Below, piece by piece: positions 22,761 to 36,506 of a DNA stretch of 64,000 bases (position 1 is its first letter; each line of letters opens with the position of its first letter). Below the pieces are notes generated by a model. It saw only the letters and a program-made list of their open reading frames with translations. It ran no database searches and was not told the origin of the DNA. A program made the position numbers and the translations under genes. The DNA is from Liquidambar formosana (Eukaryota; Streptophyta; Magnoliopsida; Saxifragales; Altingiaceae): assembly GCA_039720395.1 (NCBI GenBank), contig JBBPBK010000041.1, forward strand, positions 124,001 to 188,000, read 5' to 3'.

Positions 22761-24787
22761 TTGCTTGAAGATAGTGTATGAAAGGTAGAGGGATATTTTG
22801 GAGAAGAAATGTGTAACCCAACTCGGGTTTCAAACTTTCAAATAAGGCATGGGGACAAATGTTGTTTGACGCATATTATTCAACTAAAATAAAATTTCAT
22901 TTGATGTGGCACAAGTCTAACTATATGCAGCAAGAGATAAATTTTCAAAAGAGAAATAATGTGGAACACACCCCTAGCTATTAGTACATGGGTTATCGAA
23001 TAAGATGGGCGAATAAGGTATGGATCTGTATCATCTGCTGTTGGTTTGTGCTTGACTTTGTGTGAGATTGTGACACGTCAATAAAAGCAACATCCAACTG
23101 TGTCAGGTTTGAATTATGGACTCCAACAAGGGTTCTTGCTTGGAACCATAAGTCAGGTTCTTACACTATGGGGACCATTTATTTGTCTCATACTCTCATT
23201 GCATTAGGAGCAGCAGTGAGGACCTATATATGGAGAACTCTAGAACCATAGCAGTTTTCAACAAATAAGCACACTAGAAAAAGAACAAAGATCCAAGGGT
23301 AATCTGTGAGAGTTTTTTCATTATTTTAGGTTTACATTGATTTGACCTTATACTTTTAGTCTGTGAAAAGCGGATTGATTGCATAACCTAAAATAAAAGT
23401 GCTGAAAATATCCGTTTTATAGTGGTTGTGATCATAAGGATTTATTGAGTTATGGTGTATCTTAATAGGGTGGGATCATGTTATGTGATATGGTAGAATT
23501 TGTGTAGGTGCTTAGGTTTTTTAATTAGAGTCTATGGTGGGAAATGCTATTAGGGCTTTAACTCTATACAAAGATTAGGTCTCCCCTTCTCTCAATGATT
23601 GATGCTCATTTATTCTCAAACTCTAGAGAACTTGGGCTAACTACATGATGGCAAGAGAGGGATCGAGAAGGAAGATTTAGTCTCTTGGTTTTCCTGCAGA
23701 CATTAGAGTTTATGTTGGTCATCTCAAGATGACTTCAACAGATGTACCTAAGCTCTTGCATAAAGAATTAGGCTAAATTTATTGTGTGTTCTAGATCTTA
23801 ACAATAGATCCTATATTATTCTTACATAATCATTGCCTGATGATGGAAGACTCACTAAGATGAGTGGTTAATTGTGAGGTTTAATTCATCACGTACTGCC
23901 CTTAATTATCCACCACCATCACCTCTTCCCAATCTACGCTTTCACTAAAGGTTAATCGCGTTGTTGCATAGACTAAACCATGGGGAAGATAAGAAGATAG
24001 CACAACCAAACGAAAAATAAAAGGGATCTTTTGCTTTTGCTCACTTTTTTTCTTTTCTTCTTTCGTTTGATGTGTTGTGCTTTTCTTTTAGTCCCTGTCT
24101 ATGTGGACTGTCTAGTTGCTTCTCCCTTGCAGAAATGAGATTCCATTGCACATGAGACTATACTTTTTGCCCTTGCACCTTTTTTTGCCAATGGGAAAGA
24201 TTGCACCTAGACAGGGAGATAGGGGGCACGGAAGGAAGGAAATCTATTGGTAGAGCAAAAAATTACACCAAGACAGTGAGGGACGTATCTACCTTATTCT
24301 TTGAAATGCAAACTGGATAAGATACTAGCGAGGCAAAAAAAGAAAAAGAAAAATTTAACAAGAGAAAATGCATGATGAAACTATGAGCTAAATTCTTAAG
24401 TTAAAAACCCAAGATGTGATCATGATAAATAAAGTTTTTTCTGCAGCAGCTAGAAGATCTTAAGACTACTTAATTATCAACCTTCATTATGTGAATTATA
24501 TATTGTTAAGTGTCTACCTTTTATGGAAATAGACTTGATTCAAAGGGTTTACTTATACTTGGTTACAAAAGAATAATAATTCAAAATCTCCCATTAAACA
24601 TTCATTATGGGTGCTTTTGTATCATGGCCAAGCAAATGGGGAGATCGAACCAGTTGAGCCATTAGTAGCCCATTCCATGATTCAATAAACAGATCAGGTT
24701 TTGGCTGGTACTTTTGCGTCAGCAACCAACTTGTGGATGGATTAGCCAAGTTGCTTGAGATGTGGTTCTTTGATTCATGTTTAGCCG
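22761..24787. other. RLK-C 5' flank and intergenic spacer
   Basis: No gene. The segment around 23270-24140 has a shorter, diverged copy at about 29870-30100 (shared CTGTCTAGTTGCTT and TTTGCAGAAATGA-like blocks), so this spacer was duplicated. Near 24710-24765 a plus-strand piece reads SNQLVDGLAKLLEMWF, resembling the end of an RNase H domain of a LINE; this is weak. Confidence 0.45.
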
Positions 24788-25103
24788 TGAAAACAGAGAG
24801 CTTAAGGTGATTGAATTCTGCTTAACCCAAATTGGGTTTAAGCTTCTGTATATATAGATGTACAGATTACAACTTATGGAAGGTTATTCAAAATTCAAAA
24901 ATATGACAGCTAATAGCATTCTTTATTTAATAGGGAATTGACTAATTTCCCTCAGTGATTTCTGGCCAGAGTCTTGCAGTAGACATTGCTGAATCTTCTC
25001 CTTTGATTCTATGATTTCCTTGATTGAAGCTTTATTGCTATGGTATGGGATAGTTTCCTTCTTTAAGGAAACCTTGTGTGGAGGCTCCTGTGATATGCTA
25101 ACA
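24788..25103 (-). repeat. Copia 3' LTR (element reads right to left)
   Basis: Plus-strand ends TGAAAACAGAG and ATGCTAACA. The polyprotein frame runs into it and stops at 24923. Confidence 0.93.
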
Positions 25104-26668
25104 CCCTCCCTCAAACTCAACGGTCTAGAAGTGACGTTGAGTTTGCAACGAAGATTAACAAAGCGCTTCGAGGAAAGGCCCTTGGTAAGTGTGTCTGCAA
25201 GTTGGTCTTCACTTGAAACATATAAAACTTTTAAGGAACCACGGGCTGCCCTTTCACGAATAAAATGATAATCAACCTCGATATGCTTGGTACGAGCATG
25301 TAGAATAGGGTTGGCGACTAAATATGTGGCACTTATGTTATCGCAAAAGAGAGTCGGTGGTGTTTTTAAGAAAATACCAAGATCTTTGAGTAGTGATTGA
25401 AGCCAACATATTTCAGCTGTGGTAACAGCAATGGCACGATATTCAGCCTCTGAACTGGAGCGAGAAACAGTTGGTTGCTTGCGAGAGATCCATGATACAA
25501 GATTCGGACCTAGAAAAATACATCCTCCAGTTGTTGAGCGTCTATCATCTGGGGAACCTGCCCAATCAGCATCAGAGTATGCGTGAATGGAAAGATTGGT
25601 TGAAGCTTGAAAGCAAAGACCAAATCCAAGTGTGCCTTTGATATAGCGCAAGATGCGTTTAACGGCATTAAGATGAACATCAGTCGGGTGATACATAAAT
25701 TGACACACTTGATTAACAGCATAGGAAATGTCTGGGCGTGTCATGGTGAGATATTGGAGAGCTCCCACGATACTTCGATATGAAGTAGGATCAGTGAGTG
25801 GGGTACCTTCATAAGCGGATAGTTTAAAACCAACATGAACAGGTGTGGAGATTGGTTTGGCACCAAGCATTGATGTTCTCTCAAGTAAATTAACAGCATA
25901 CTTGGTTTGAGAGAGTTGTAGAGAACTAGTGGATCGTGAGACTTCCATGCCAAGAAAGTAACTTAGAGGACCAAGATCTTTCATGTCGAAGTTAGCATGG
26001 AGGTAGTGAATGAGAGTGGTGATGCCGGAGTGATCACTACCGGTGATAACGATGTCATCTACATATAAAAGAAGAAGAATGCAGCCCTTTGAGGTATGTC
26101 GAACAAAGAGAGATGAGTCAGCATGACTCATTTGAAATCCCCGTTCAAGGAGAACAGAACTAAAGCGCCGAAACCAAGCTCGGGGAGCTTGTTTAAGGCC
26201 ATATATTGCCTTTTGTAACTTGCATACATAATTTGGCCTGGTGGAATCATTGAAGCCAGGGGGCTGTTGCATATAGACTTCTTCGTCAAGGAGGCCATGA
26301 AGAAATGCATTTTTCACATCGAGTTGTTGAAGAGGCCAACTGGAGGAACATGCTAGTGATAAGACAAGACGAATGGTAGCTGCTTTAACAACGGGACTAA
26401 ATGTCTCATCATAGTCAAGACCTGGTTGTTGATGGAAGCCTTTAGCCACTAGACGGGCTTTAAATCTCTCTATCGAACCATCAGATTTGTACTTAATGCG
26501 ATAGACCCATTTGCATCCAACAACATTATGGTGGGCAGTGGGGGGGTACCAAAGTCCATGTATGATTGCGAAGAAGAGCATTAAACTCATCTTGCATAGC
26601 TTGTCACCATTGAGGGTCTTTAGATGCTTGAGAAAAACAAGTTGGCTCTGATGGTGTTGAGCTAGCAA
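24923..26668 (-). CDS. Copia polyprotein, reverse transcriptase-RNase H part
   Basis: Reverse transcriptase ([21 protein letters not shown]) and RNase H ([27 protein letters not shown]). The true reading frame starts after a one-base shift in a run of seven G on the plus strand (26540-26546); six would keep it in frame with the upstream part. The first 40 or so codons of this open frame are out-of-frame readings of the integrase C-terminus. Confidence 0.9.
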   Translation of the reverse strand: MLAQHHQSQLVFLKHLKTLNGDKLCKMSLMLFFAIIHGLWYPPTAHHNVVGCKWVYRIKYKSDGSIERFKARLVAKGFHQQPGLDYDETFSPVVKAATIRLVLSLACSSSWPLQQLDVKNAFLHGLLDEEVYMQQPPGFNDSTRPNYVCKLQKAIYGLKQAPRAWFRRFSSVLLERGFQMSHADSSLFVRHTSKGCILLLLYVDDIVITGSDHSGITTLIHYLHANFDMKDLGPLSYFLGMEVSRSTSSLQLSQTKYAVNLLERTSMLGAKPISTPVHVGFKLSAYEGTPLTDPTSYRSIVGALQYLTMTRPDISYAVNQVCQFMYHPTDVHLNAVKRILRYIKGTLGFGLCFQASTNLSIHAYSDADWAGSPDDRRSTTGGCIFLGPNLVSWISRKQPTVSRSSSEAEYRAIAVTTAEICWLQSLLKDLGIFLKTPPTLFCDNISATYLVANPILHARTKHIEVDYHFIRERAARGSLKVLYVSSEDQLADTLTKGLSSKRFVNLRCKLNVTSRPLSLREGVSISQEPPHKVSLKKETIPYHSNKASIKEIIESKEKIQQCLLQDSGQKSLREISQFPIK

Positions 26669-29423
26669 TCATAGAGTGGAAACAAGTTGGAATAGGATGA
26701 TTAGTAGCATACCAAGCTTTTGGTTTTCGAATTCCAGCTTTAAGACGGGTGATCATGGGATGAGAAGGGCCTGAAAGCATATTGGGAGCATCATGTGCTG
26801 ACACTAGTAACGATGGAGAGGAATTTGCCAGAGTTTGGGATGGGGGCACCATTGGCAAAGGCGAGGGGGGAGCATTGACAGGAGGATGAATCTCATGAAC
26901 AGCAGGCTGACAAGGAGAGCATTCTTCGGAGGGACACCTTGCATGTGATTGGGAACACACTTGTTCATTAGGATCAGCATGAGCAAGAGGATTAGCTCTT
27001 GGAATAATTTCTGTATGTGGGGAAGTTGTTGGAAGTACTTCCACATTATTAGGAAATAACCAAGTGAGGACAGTAGAGTCGATTGGAGGCTGGGGAGATT
27101 CCTTTTGAATGCCTGCAAATGGAAATAAAGCTTCATCAAACACAACATGTCTAGAGATGTAAATGCGACCAGTTTTAGGATCGAGACATTTGTAGCCCTT
27201 ATGTTGCACAGCATATCCCAAAAAAATGCACTGGCGAGTCTTGAATTCCAACTTTGTTTTGTTATAGGGAACCAAATAAGGGTAGCATGCGCAACCAAAG
27301 GCTCGAAGATGGTCATACGTAGGCTGTTTTCCAAAGATAACTTCATAAGGGCTTTTACCACCAAGGACTGGAGTTGGGAGACGATTAATAAGGTAAATGG
27401 CTGTTTGGAAAGCCTCAACCCAGAAATGCATTGGCAGGAGAGCCTGACTAAGTAAAGATAATCCCATTTCGACTGTATGACGATGCTTGCGCTCAGCCAC
27501 TCCATTTTGTTGTGGAGTGTGGGGACATGAGATTCGATGGAAAATCCCATGTGAGTCAAGAATGCAAGAAAATGGTTTTCTTGTATATTCCTTTCCGCCA
27601 TCGGTTTGTAAAGCCTTTATACGAGAAGAGAAGGCATTCTCAACCATTCGTTTAAAGTGTAAGAAGCAAGAAGAGGCATCACTTTTGCGATATAATGGGT
27701 AAATCCATCCAAATCGAGAGAAATCATCCACCAGTAATAAATAATAACGATAGCCTTGATGAGAAGTTATTGGGGAAGGCCCCCATAAGTCAGAGTGAAC
27801 AAGATCAAGTCTATGAGTGGTGCATGAATTAGATAAATTAAATGGCAATCGAGAAATTTTTCCTGCTAAACAGTTTGGACAAGCTCCTTTGTTTAACAAA
27901 GATCCATTAATAGAAAGACATTTATTTTTGACTAATTTATTCATAGTTTGACAATGCGGATGTCCTAATCGCATGTGCCAAACCTCGCCGCTTGCTCTAG
28001 CACCAAAGAAACTTTGAAGGTTACTGGAAAAAGCTTGACCAGCAACACCAGCATTAATGGGATAAAGCCCTCCTTCACTCGGCCCGGCGTGCAGAAGTTT
28101 CCCCGTGAGACGATCCTTTATAACAAAACCATCAGCATAGAATAAGAAAACACAGTTTAAGTCCTTTGTCAATTGAGCAACGGAGATCAAATTCTTTTTG
28201 ATAGCAGGTACGCATAACACATTCTGTAAAGGAATAGATGAGATATTGGTGTAAAGAGTTGTGTTACCCGTGTGAGTAATTGGAAGTTGAGAACCGTTAC
28301 CCACTAGAATCTGATCAGTACCGGCATAATCAGTGCATCCTGTTAGACCTTGGGAGTCTGCAGTCATATGATTTGTGGCTCCAGTATCCGGATACCATTG
28401 GTGATCTGCTGAACTAAGGTTCATTGCTGCGAATGACTGGGGTAGGTCATCAGATTGATAATTTTGATTAAAACGTTGGAAACACCGAAGAGCTTCATGT
28501 CCATGTCGTCGGCATATTTGGCAAATGAGAAGAGAACGATCTGCATTATTTGGGGTTGAACCAAGGAGACCAGGAGCAGGTGATGGGGAAGGAAAGCGAC
28601 CATTATTGCGACCACGGCCACGTCCACGAAATCCAGATTGTCGGCCACGTCCACGACCACGGCCTCTTTGATGATGATTTTGAGCAAGAAATGCAGTATT
28701 ATGCATTTGTGACTGAGAAATTTGTGAGGCTTGCTCTAGCCGTGATTCTTGTTGAAGAAGCAGGGCACTAAGTTCAGAAAAGGTAGGGGTTTCTAAACGA
28801 ACTGAGATTGCAGTGGTGAAGGACTCATATTCCGGACCAAGACCAGAGAGTGTGTGCAGCACCAGATCAATGGGAGATACAGGTTGACGAATAGAAGCAA
28901 GGGAATCAGCAATGGATTTGATTCGTTGGAGATAATCAGAAATTGAGGATGAACCTTTTTGCATTGTCTGGAGTTGTGAGCGAAGCTGCATAACTCGAGC
29001 AGTTGATTGCATTGAGAAGAACGAGTGTAGAGCGGCCCAAACTGCATGAGAGGTTTCAAGACCAACAACTTGTGCAAGAACAGGTTCAGATAAAGTGGAG
29101 TTAATCCAGCCAAGAAGCATTTGATCGAATCTCATCCAAGTAACAAAGTCAGGATTGCGGATGGTTGAGGCTTCATCCTTTTCAGAGGGAGTAGAAACAT
29201 ATTCAGATGGAGGAGGACAGGAGCCATCAACATATTTTAGTAAATCTTGACATTTGAGAATAGGGAGAAGTTGGCTACGCCAAAGCAAGAAGTTTGATTG
29301 ATCCAACTTGATGGAAACGAGATGCGAGATATTTTGCAGAGGGGAGATGTTTGGAAGCACATTCACTGATGATGTGAGTGCACCAGAGGAAAGAGAGGCA
29401 GAGGATGAGGTTGTGGTAGCCAT
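26604..29423 (-). CDS. Copia polyprotein, gag-protease-integrase part (ends at a nonsense codon)
   Basis: 939 aa from ATG 29423. UBN2-type gag, Gly/Arg-rich stretch (RGRGRGRGR), CCHC knuckle [14 protein letters not shown], aspartic protease [11 protein letters not shown]-pre-integrase [10 protein letters not shown], then an integrase core. The frame ends at TGA 26604-26606, in a position where an Arg codon (CGA) would be expected; a C to T transition explains it. The next domain is read in another frame. Confidence 0.9.
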   Translation of the reverse strand: MATTTSSSASLSSGALTSSVNVLPNISPLQNISHLVSIKLDQSNFLLWRSQLLPILKCQDLLKYVDGSCPPPSEYVSTPSEKDEASTIRNPDFVTWMRFDQMLLGWINSTLSEPVLAQVVGLETSHAVWAALHSFFSMQSTARVMQLRSQLQTMQKGSSSISDYLQRIKSIADSLASIRQPVSPIDLVLHTLSGLGPEYESFTTAISVRLETPTFSELSALLLQQESRLEQASQISQSQMHNTAFLAQNHHQRGRGRGRGRQSGFRGRGRGRNNGRFPSPSPAPGLLGSTPNNADRSLLICQICRRHGHEALRCFQRFNQNYQSDDLPQSFAAMNLSSADHQWYPDTGATNHMTADSQGLTGCTDYAGTDQILVGNGSQLPITHTGNTTLYTNISSIPLQNVLCVPAIKKNLISVAQLTKDLNCVFLFYADGFVIKDRLTGKLLHAGPSEGGLYPINAGVAGQAFSSNLQSFFGARASGEVWHMRLGHPHCQTMNKLVKNKCLSINGSLLNKGACPNCLAGKISRLPFNLSNSCTTHRLDLVHSDLWGPSPITSHQGYRYYLLLVDDFSRFGWIYPLYRKSDASSCFLHFKRMVENAFSSRIKALQTDGGKEYTRKPFSCILDSHGIFHRISCPHTPQQNGVAERKHRHTVEMGLSLLSQALLPMHFWVEAFQTAIYLINRLPTPVLGGKSPYEVIFGKQPTYDHLRAFGCACYPYLVPYNKTKLEFKTRQCIFLGYAVQHKGYKCLDPKTGRIYISRHVVFDEALFPFAGIQKESPQPPIDSTVLTWLFPNNVEVLPTTSPHTEIIPRANPLAHADPNEQVCSQSHARCPSEECSPCQPAVHEIHPPVNAPPSPLPMVPPSQTLANSSPSLLVSAHDAPNMLSGPSHPMITRLKAGIRKPKAWYATNHPIPTCFHSMIASSTPSEPTCFSQASKDPQW

Positions 29424-29500
29424 AAATTGATGAGAAGGTTAGAGGGAAAGAAGGTATAAGAGGATCACTTGATCAGAATGTGATCAATGCTCTGATACCA

Positions 29501-29816
29501 TGAAAACAGAGAGCTTAAGGTGATTGAATTCTGCTTAACCCAAATTGGGTTTAAGCTTCTGTATATATAGATGTACAGATTACAACTTATGGAAGGTTAT
29601 TCAAAATTCAAAAATATGACAGCTAATAGCATTCTTTATTTAATAGGGAATTGACTAATTTCCCTCAGTGATTTCTGGCCAGAGTCTTGCAGTAGACATT
29701 GCTGAATCTTCTCCTTTGATTCTATGATTTCCTTGATTGAAGCTTTATTGCTATGGTATGGGATAGTTTCCTTCTTTAAGGAAACCTTGTGTGGAGGCTC
29801 CTGTGATACGCTAACA
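29501..29816 (-). repeat. Copia 5' LTR
   Basis: Same 316-bp sequence as 24788-25103; the visible difference is ATACGC here versus ATATGC there. The primer-binding site is directly inside it. Confidence 0.93.
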
Positions 29817-31611
29817 AGCCGGATATATATGCATGTCTCATCGCATACAGTTAGGACCCATGAAGAACCCTTACACATAATACCATGGTAGTTTTTCAAC
29901 CAAAAAGCGGACTAGCAAAACAGAACAAAGATCTAAGGTTTATCATTTAAGCTCCTAGACTAAGCCAAGGGGAAGATTGGACAGAGAAACAAGCAATGAA
30001 GTTTGAGCTTTTGTTTCTGCATTTTTGCTTTGGCTACTTGATGAGTTGTGTATTTCTTTTAATTGCTGTCTAGTTGCTTGTCTATCCTTTGCAGAAATGA
30101 ATCAATTTTTTCTTCTTTTGGTTGTGTTAAAAGTAATCACTTTGTTAGGTCTTTCACCATTTCCAGTGCATTTCAAAACTAGAACACACAATAAGAACAC
30201 TAACGCAGCCAACTTGCATTACCAAAATAGATATTTCAAAGTTTTGCGAATTACATCTTTTGGTCAATAAACTCAGCACCATAAACGACTAAACAAGTAT
30301 GTCAGAAGGAATTAACAACGAAAATAAATGGCTAAAATCATTCAAGCTTGCAGAATTTTTTCCGGACCAGCTGACCACTTATATGCATGGGGATCCTAGA
30401 AGATGGTGCACTTTGAAACTTAACCTAAGCATTAATTCATTCTGGTAAGAGTCATTGGTTATTGCTAATTTTCCAAAAAAAAAAAAAAAAAAAAAAAAAC
30501 AGAAAAAAAAAACAAACAGGGCCTAGCCATATTTATTATTTCTATTCAATCTGTTTCTGGTGAAAATCATTTACCAAACTGAACATTGTGTTCAAAAAGC
30601 AAAACATGCATTTCACCACTAGAACTTTCCATGATGTCAAGTTATCCGACATTTTAGCAGCATTTGTTTTTTGTTTTAATCAGGTATTGTTTATGTTCTA
30701 GCCTAGGAAGTCCACTGCAGGGTTTTGGACCATTGCAATTGTAGCATGTATTAAGATAGGACTCTTGGGTGCTTATGTTTCAACTTAAGGATGCAAGAGT
30801 CTGTCTAGGAGGTCAAAATTTGAAATTAGGATATGAAGAAATACTGGTCTTCAATTGTTAATTTCATTTTTAAACAAAGAAATCCGATTTGTTTAATTTC
30901 ATCAAAGATTTTTTGGTTTTGGACAAAGATTGTGATTGGAAGGCAAAATTTATTGTTGCAAGCAGAAAGGGCTATGTACTTTGATCAATCTGTGCTATTT
31001 TCCCTATTTATTCTATGAGGTTCTCCAAGTTGTTGCTAATCCTGAAAAACTTTGCTAAATGGGGTGATGCATTATAAAGAAAAACAATTACAATTCAATA
31101 GATTGGGTGCCATAGGTGGAGAAAGTCTACATAAAATTGGACAAATGAAGAGGAAATTTCATAAAATCGGACAAATGAAGAGGACATTTACTTCTGGACA
31201 AAACAGAAAGACTTAAAAGATAGTGAAGATAATATTCTATTAAACTTAAGGAAGATACCGACTCAAAGCAAGATATGCTCTTCACATATCGCTAGACAAA
31301 GCAATATTTGAGTCCCACAAAGTGGAAAAAGGTCTAAAAAAAAATAATAACAGTATAATAGGGTCCTACAAAAGGGGAAAAAGTCCATAAAAGTATGGAT
31401 TGATGGAGAGGGGTAATATTAAAAAACAAAATCACAAAAATGTATATGGTAGAAGGGGAAGCCATTTTCCCACTTACTTTAGCTATATGCTAGAGAGTTT
31501 ATAAAACTTGAAAGCAGGATAACATTAGCAAAGCAAACCTGCAACTCAATTGTTATCTACTCTATTATTTTCTCCTACTTCTGGCAAGTCAATCACTCAC
31601 CGTCTCCAAGC
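29817..31611. other. Spacer upstream of R3
   Basis: No gene. Contains a diverged copy of 23270-24140 (about 29870-30100) and a poly(A) tract at about 30476-30500. The last 250 bp should hold the R3 promoter. Confidence 0.45.
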
Positions 31612-31730
31612 ATGGCTGATGCACTAGTTTCCATAGTCTTGGAGCAATTGGTTTCTATTGTTGTACAAGAGGCACAACAAGAGCTGAGACAGGTTGTGGG
31701 TGTTGAGAAAGAAGTCAAAAAGCTCACAAG
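31612..31730 (+). pseudogene. R3 CNL, first part of the coiled-coil exon
   Basis: ATG 31612, MADALVSIVLEQLVSIVVQE, like R2's start. The frame runs to KKLTS and is cut at ACAAG (31726-31730) by the nested insertion. The continuation is at 37952. Confidence 0.88.
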
Positions 31731-34422
31731 TAACAGAGTAGGAATTAATGAACTTTTCCTCATATATTTCCATTAATCAATAAACGTATATATATACAAA
31801 ATGAGAGTAACCAAAAGATTTGTTAAAGATCCTATAAACTAGAGAAGTTAAAACTGACTCCTAAGATTGCTATGTACAGCCAACAAAGATTCAAATTTCA
31901 ATAAATTACAACAGACTCTTAAGATTAAGATTAAGGAGAACAGACTCCTAAGATTGAGGATAGTTAACAGTCTGCTATTATGCCCCCTCAAGATGGAGTG
32001 CGGGAAAGAAGTCCAATCTTAACTTTGAGTTGAAGAAAACGTTGTTGAGGAAGAGGCTTGGTAAGAGCATCAGCAATTTGATCTTCAGAGGAAACATGAG
32101 CGACTCGAAGAGCACCACTTTGGACTTGATCTCGAATAAAATGAAAATCAATTGCAACATGCTTCATTCTTGAGTGAAAAACTGGGTTGGAACAGAGTTG
32201 GGTAGCCCCAACATTATCACAATATATTACTGGACAGCAGGGAAGCTTAATACCAAGATCAGATAAAAGATAACAAAGCCAGTTTAGTTCAGCAGCAGTA
32301 TTAGCAACAGAGCGATACTCTGCCTCAATGGACGATCTAGCTACAGTCTTTTGCTTTTTAGAACTCCAGGAGACAGGAGTTTTGCCAAGATAAATAACAT
32401 AGGCCCCTGTGGAGCAAAACGTGTCTTTGTCTCCTGCCCAATCAGCATCAGAAAAGGCATTCAAACTGAGAGATGAGTCAGAAAACGCATGTAAACTGAT
32501 GGAAGAGTGCTGATAGATCTGTAATCCATCATCAATGGTACCAACCAGATAGCTGTGTATTCACCACCATTATCAGAGTATAGGGTCTTGATGTTTCGGT
32601 CAAAGTACTTTTCAACAATGGTTTTAAATCGAATAAAAATTGCTTTAACATCTGATTTTTGTTTAAGAGGGTAAAACTAGACATATTTGGTGAAGTGATC
32701 AAGAAATATGACATAGTATTTAAACCCATCATTTGAAATTATTGGTGAGGTCCAAACATCAGAAAAGATAGTTTCAAGAGGGTGAGAAGAGAGGATTGTG
32801 GATTTGGAGAATGATAATTTATGGCTTTTATTACAAAGACAAGCATTACAAGAGAAATCAGATGTGACAGAAGAAGATGAGCCTAGTTTATTACTGGAAA
32901 CAATGTATTTTAAAATTGAAAGAGCTGGATGTCCGAGTCTATGATGCCACTCAGATGAGGAAGTCTTTATGCTAGAAAAGGCAAGAAGTGGGGAAGAGAC
33001 TGGCCACTCATATACACCATCTTTAGTGTGGCCCTTCAGAAGTGCTGCCCCTGTACGAAGTTCCTTCACAATAAAAGAAGATGGTAAGAATTCAATGGAA
33101 ACATTGTTTGTGTTACAAAATTGTGAAATTGAAATTAGATTCTTTTTCATGTTAGGAACACAAAGAACATTGTTTAATTGAAAGGTGTTTTGAGAGGGTG
33201 TTGTGAGAGAAGTAGAATCAATGTGGGTAATTGGGAGACCCAAGCCATCTCCAATCATAATGTCATCTGAGCCATTGTATGGAGTATGTAGTGAGAGGTT
33301 GTTGAGATCAGAGGTGACATGGTGCGAGGCTCCACTGTCCAAAAGCCATGATGGAGCAGTAGAAGAACTAGCAGCATAATGTGCCCGTGGTTGCCATGGT
33401 GAAGTAGGATGATTAGTTGGAGTAGTGGAGTTGTTGTTGGGCGATGGAATGGGAACCAGTCAGAAGGAGGGACACCATTTGGCAGTGTGGCCTTGTATTC
33501 TGCAGATTTGGCAATATCCTAAGTATGGATGATAAGGACGATTGCCAGGAGATGAAGATGGTCCACCATTTGGTGGTGTAGAATACCGATTTGTAGTGTT
33601 GTTGGAGGGACGCCAGGAGTTGTGGTTGCCGGAGCCTGATGGAGGGCGCCAGGGTGTTGTGTTTCGACTAGTGGGATTGGCAGTGGCTGGAAAGTGAGAT
33701 GCTTCTGGCTTTGTTGTTAGTAAGGAGGCTTCAAAGTTGAGCAATTTTTCATGAAGCTCTTCAAAGGTAATTGAGGAATCTCTGGCTTAAACAGCACGAA
33801 CCAGTTCCTTGTAATCATCACCAAGACCATCAAGTACTTTTTCCGTGAGATCCTCTGGATCAAGTGGTACTCCAAGAAGGGCTAGTTCGTCAGATCGAGC
33901 TTTTATTGTCTGCAAAAATTCAGACACACTTTCAGAACCCTTTGTAATGTTCTTTAGTTGGTTTTTAACTTGTTTGATGCGTCCACGAGAGGGCTTGGCG
34001 TAGATGTTGGCCAAGATGGTCCATGCTTCACGGGAAGTTTTGGACTGAGCAATGAATGGAATAATGGTTGGGGAGAGGGAGCCAATGATGGCATTGAGTA
34101 TGAGTTGGTCTTGTCTAATCCAGATAATATGTTCTGGATTTGGACTAGTGGTGCTATTTTGAGTGAGGGTGGTTGTTGGAAATGGTTTTGATCCATCAAC
34201 ATAGCCTAGGAGGTCATACCTAATGAATAGGGTGTGAAATTGCAATTTCCAGTAGATGTAGTTGCTGGATGTGAGTTTAAGAGGAGTTTGTGCAACCACG
34301 TTAATGATGATGAGGGTATGATGAGTTTCATTGGTGTTGTGAATGGTAGTGTGGGAAGAATTGGTGGTCATGGTTGGTAGAGAGGGGAGGGAAAAAAAAA
34401 TAGCTATCACTTAGAGGTGCTC
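31731..34422 (-). mobile_element. Decayed, internally deleted Copia element
   Basis: Read on the minus strand: gag (34410-33787), CCHC knuckle CQICRIQGHTAKWC (in 33744-33460), protease MDSGASHHVTSD plus GAG-pre-integrase WHHRLGHPALS (33342-32677), the first half of integrase in two frames, then a jump near 32545 straight to RNase H (AFSDADWAGDKDTFCS, 32464-31988). The RT and most of the integrase are deleted. A purine tract (TTGAGGGGG) precedes a probable 3' LTR of about 250 bp at 31731-31980. The 5' LTR is not found. Confidence 0.85.
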
Positions 34423-34537
34423 TGAAATATACCACATACCACATCCCACATCGATTAAATATCAAGTTAAACATGTCTTCATATACCTGTTTGGGCCCTC
34501 CACTTATAAGCTTAGGCTTTTAAGTTGGAAACTTAAC
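34423..34537 (+). repeat. TRIM-like element, left LTR
   Basis: 115 bp, TGAAATATACCACAT... to ...GGAAACTTAAC, followed directly by the PBS TGGTATCAGAGC (34538-34549), about 80 bp of internal sequence, and a purine tract GAGGGGGAG before the second LTR at 34644. The total size would be about 340 bp without nested insertions, the size class of TRIM elements. Confidence 0.75.
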
Positions 34538-34652
34538 TGGTATCAGAGCATGTCGTTCTTGGGCCCGTTTCGCTCGTGAGCCCGCTTTTGTTGTCCACGT
34601 GACAGGCTATTTGAATCTTGTTAAGCCTGCACGTGAGGGGGAGTGTTGGAAA

Positions 34653-35773
34653 TAGGGCTGTAAACGGGCTGAGCCGCTCGTTAACGGCTCGCGAGAAAGC
34701 TCGATAAAGGCTCGGATCGAGTTTGATCATTAACTAAATGAACCAAGCTCAAGCCTTAATGTTAGGCTCGTTTAGTAAACAAGCCGAGCTTGAGCATACC
34801 AAAGCTCGGCTCGTTTAGGCTCGTGAACAAGCTTGTTAAGAGCTCGATAATAAGTTTGTTTAGGGCTCAATGAGAAGCTCGTTTAGGGAGCTCGTTAGTG
34901 AGCTCGTTTACCATTTACCAGTAACAAATTTAAAGCCATCTTGGCCCTCTATTCCATTTTAAGCTTTTAACTCCAATCAACGGCTGAGATGTAGATCTGG
35001 TAAGTCACATCAGCCTTCTTTTTTGGTAAGCACATCAGCCCTTCTAACCCTTCTTCCCCATTTTGGCTGTTTCCCTCTCTCTCGCTGTCTCTGTTTCATT
35101 TCGCATCAGCCTCCAACCCTCCATCCAGATCCAAACGAACCTCATAGCCAGCCAGTCAGCCATGCTTTCCACGCCTGCACCAGTTCATCACAAGCTCTCG
35201 CCGACAGTACATCGCAAGGTCTCGCCGCCGACGGTTCATCGCAAGCTCTCGCCGCCGACGGTTCATCGCAAGCTCTCGCCGACAGTTCATCGCAAGCTCT
35301 TGCCGCCGACAGTTCATCGCAAGCTCTCGCCAACACTACCAGCACCGTCTATGGTCACGCATACGCCGTATTTACACCAGATCGACATCTTAGCTCTCTG
35401 ATCTTTGGGATTTTTGGTCCAATCTTTGGGATCGACTGAAAAGCAGTCATCTTGAAGGGGTTTCCTGGCAAACCACCATCCCACCACCGTACTCTCACAG
35501 TCTCACGTCGTCTTCTCATATCGCCATTGTCATTGGGATCGACTGAAGAGCTTAAGCTTGAATTTGAGCTCGAGCTCGAGCTTGAGCTTGGCTTGTTAAT
35601 CTAAACGAGCTGATCGAGCCGAGCTCGAGCTTTACTATTTTTTCACGAGCCGAGCTCGAGCTTGAAATTAAGGCTCGTTTAAAGCTCGGCTCGTTAACTA
35701 ACGAACAAGCTTTCTAACGAGCTCGAGCTGACCATTCAAAAGCCCGGCTCGGCCCGGCTCGTTTACAGCCCTA
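34653..35773. mobile_element. hAT-like non-autonomous element with captured repeats, TSD GTTGGAAA
   Basis: Ends TAGGGCTGTAAACGGGC and (reverse complement of right end) TAGGGCTGTAAACGAGC. GTTGGAAA is duplicated at 34645-34652 and 35774-35781. Subterminal sequence is dense in GAGCTCG/GCTCG words that can fold extensively. The middle (35200-35335) has 4-5 tandem units of CATCGCAAGCTCTCGCC type, giving Ser-Gln-Ala-Leu-Ala repeats if translated; there is no sign that this is a real gene. Confidence 0.87.
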
Positions 35774-35782
35774 GTTGGAAAT

Positions 35783-36280
35783 TGATGCAGCGGAAAATAC
35801 GCGGTCAAGACTAGCTCACCAAAAAACAAACAAGCTTCCACCAATCTGTTGATTGTCGCAAGAACAATGCCAGATAGTAGGCAACCACAATCAATATTCT
35901 CTCAAGAACACGAAAGTAGGAAAATAAAGGAGAACTCTCTCTCTCAATATTATTAATCAAATAATCAACTTAACACCATTTGCCATAAGGCTTACATCCC
36001 TTTATATAGAAAACTAATAAGAAAAATCTAGTTCTATTAGAACAAGACAACCTAGTTCTACTAGAACAAGAAAACCTAATTTTACTAGAACAAGTAAGAA
36101 GAAAAACCTAGTTCTACTAGAACAAGAAAATATCAAACTACGTAGGAAACAAATTAAATTAAAAACAATAATTAAATAATAATAATAAAGACTCCTAAAA
36201 TATCTAAATAAATTATAATCCCGATTCAGCAGCAAGACGTTTAACAGCTCGTGGTGTATATGCCGATGCAATCTGTATCA
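35783..36280 (-). repeat. 3' LTR of the non-autonomous element
   Basis: 498 bp, TGATGCAGCGG...CTGTATCA. Contains the palindrome-bearing unit CTAGTTCTACTAGAACAAG in several copies; one unit fewer than in the right LTR accounts for most of the 24-bp length difference. Confidence 0.9.
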
Positions 36281-36506
36281 TTCTCCCCTGTTTGGAGAGA
36301 ATTCGCCCTCAAATTCGCAGCTTCATCATCGGAGCTATCTTCATGATAAGGAACCAAGTGCTTGACATCGAACAAACTATGAGTACGAATACTACCACCA
36401 GACTTGCAGTTGCTGATATCGCAGATGAAGTGCTTGATCCACCATGGCTCGGTTGCATAAAAGTGATCGTTTCACACCTTGCATCATCATCCCTATTCTC
36501 CCCTGT

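Larger units (their letters stand above)
24788..29816 (-). mobile_element. Ty1/Copia LTR retrotransposon, nearly intact, TSD AGCCG
   Basis: Two 316-bp LTRs flank a gag-protease-integrase-RT-RNase H polyprotein read on the minus strand. AGCCG is duplicated at 24783-24787 and 29817-29821. The PBS TGGTATCAGAGC (initiator tRNA-Met type) lies at 29489-29500 and a purine tract at 25104-25116. The LTRs differ by about one base by eye, so insertion is very recent. The polyprotein has one nonsense codon and one frameshift at about the integrase/RT boundary, so this copy is probably not autonomous as assembled. Confidence 0.96.

Noticed and set aside
35023..35439. Ser-Gln-Ala-Leu-Ala repeat protein
   Set aside because: It is a tandem-repeat tract in a non-autonomous hAT-like element that reads open in several frames.
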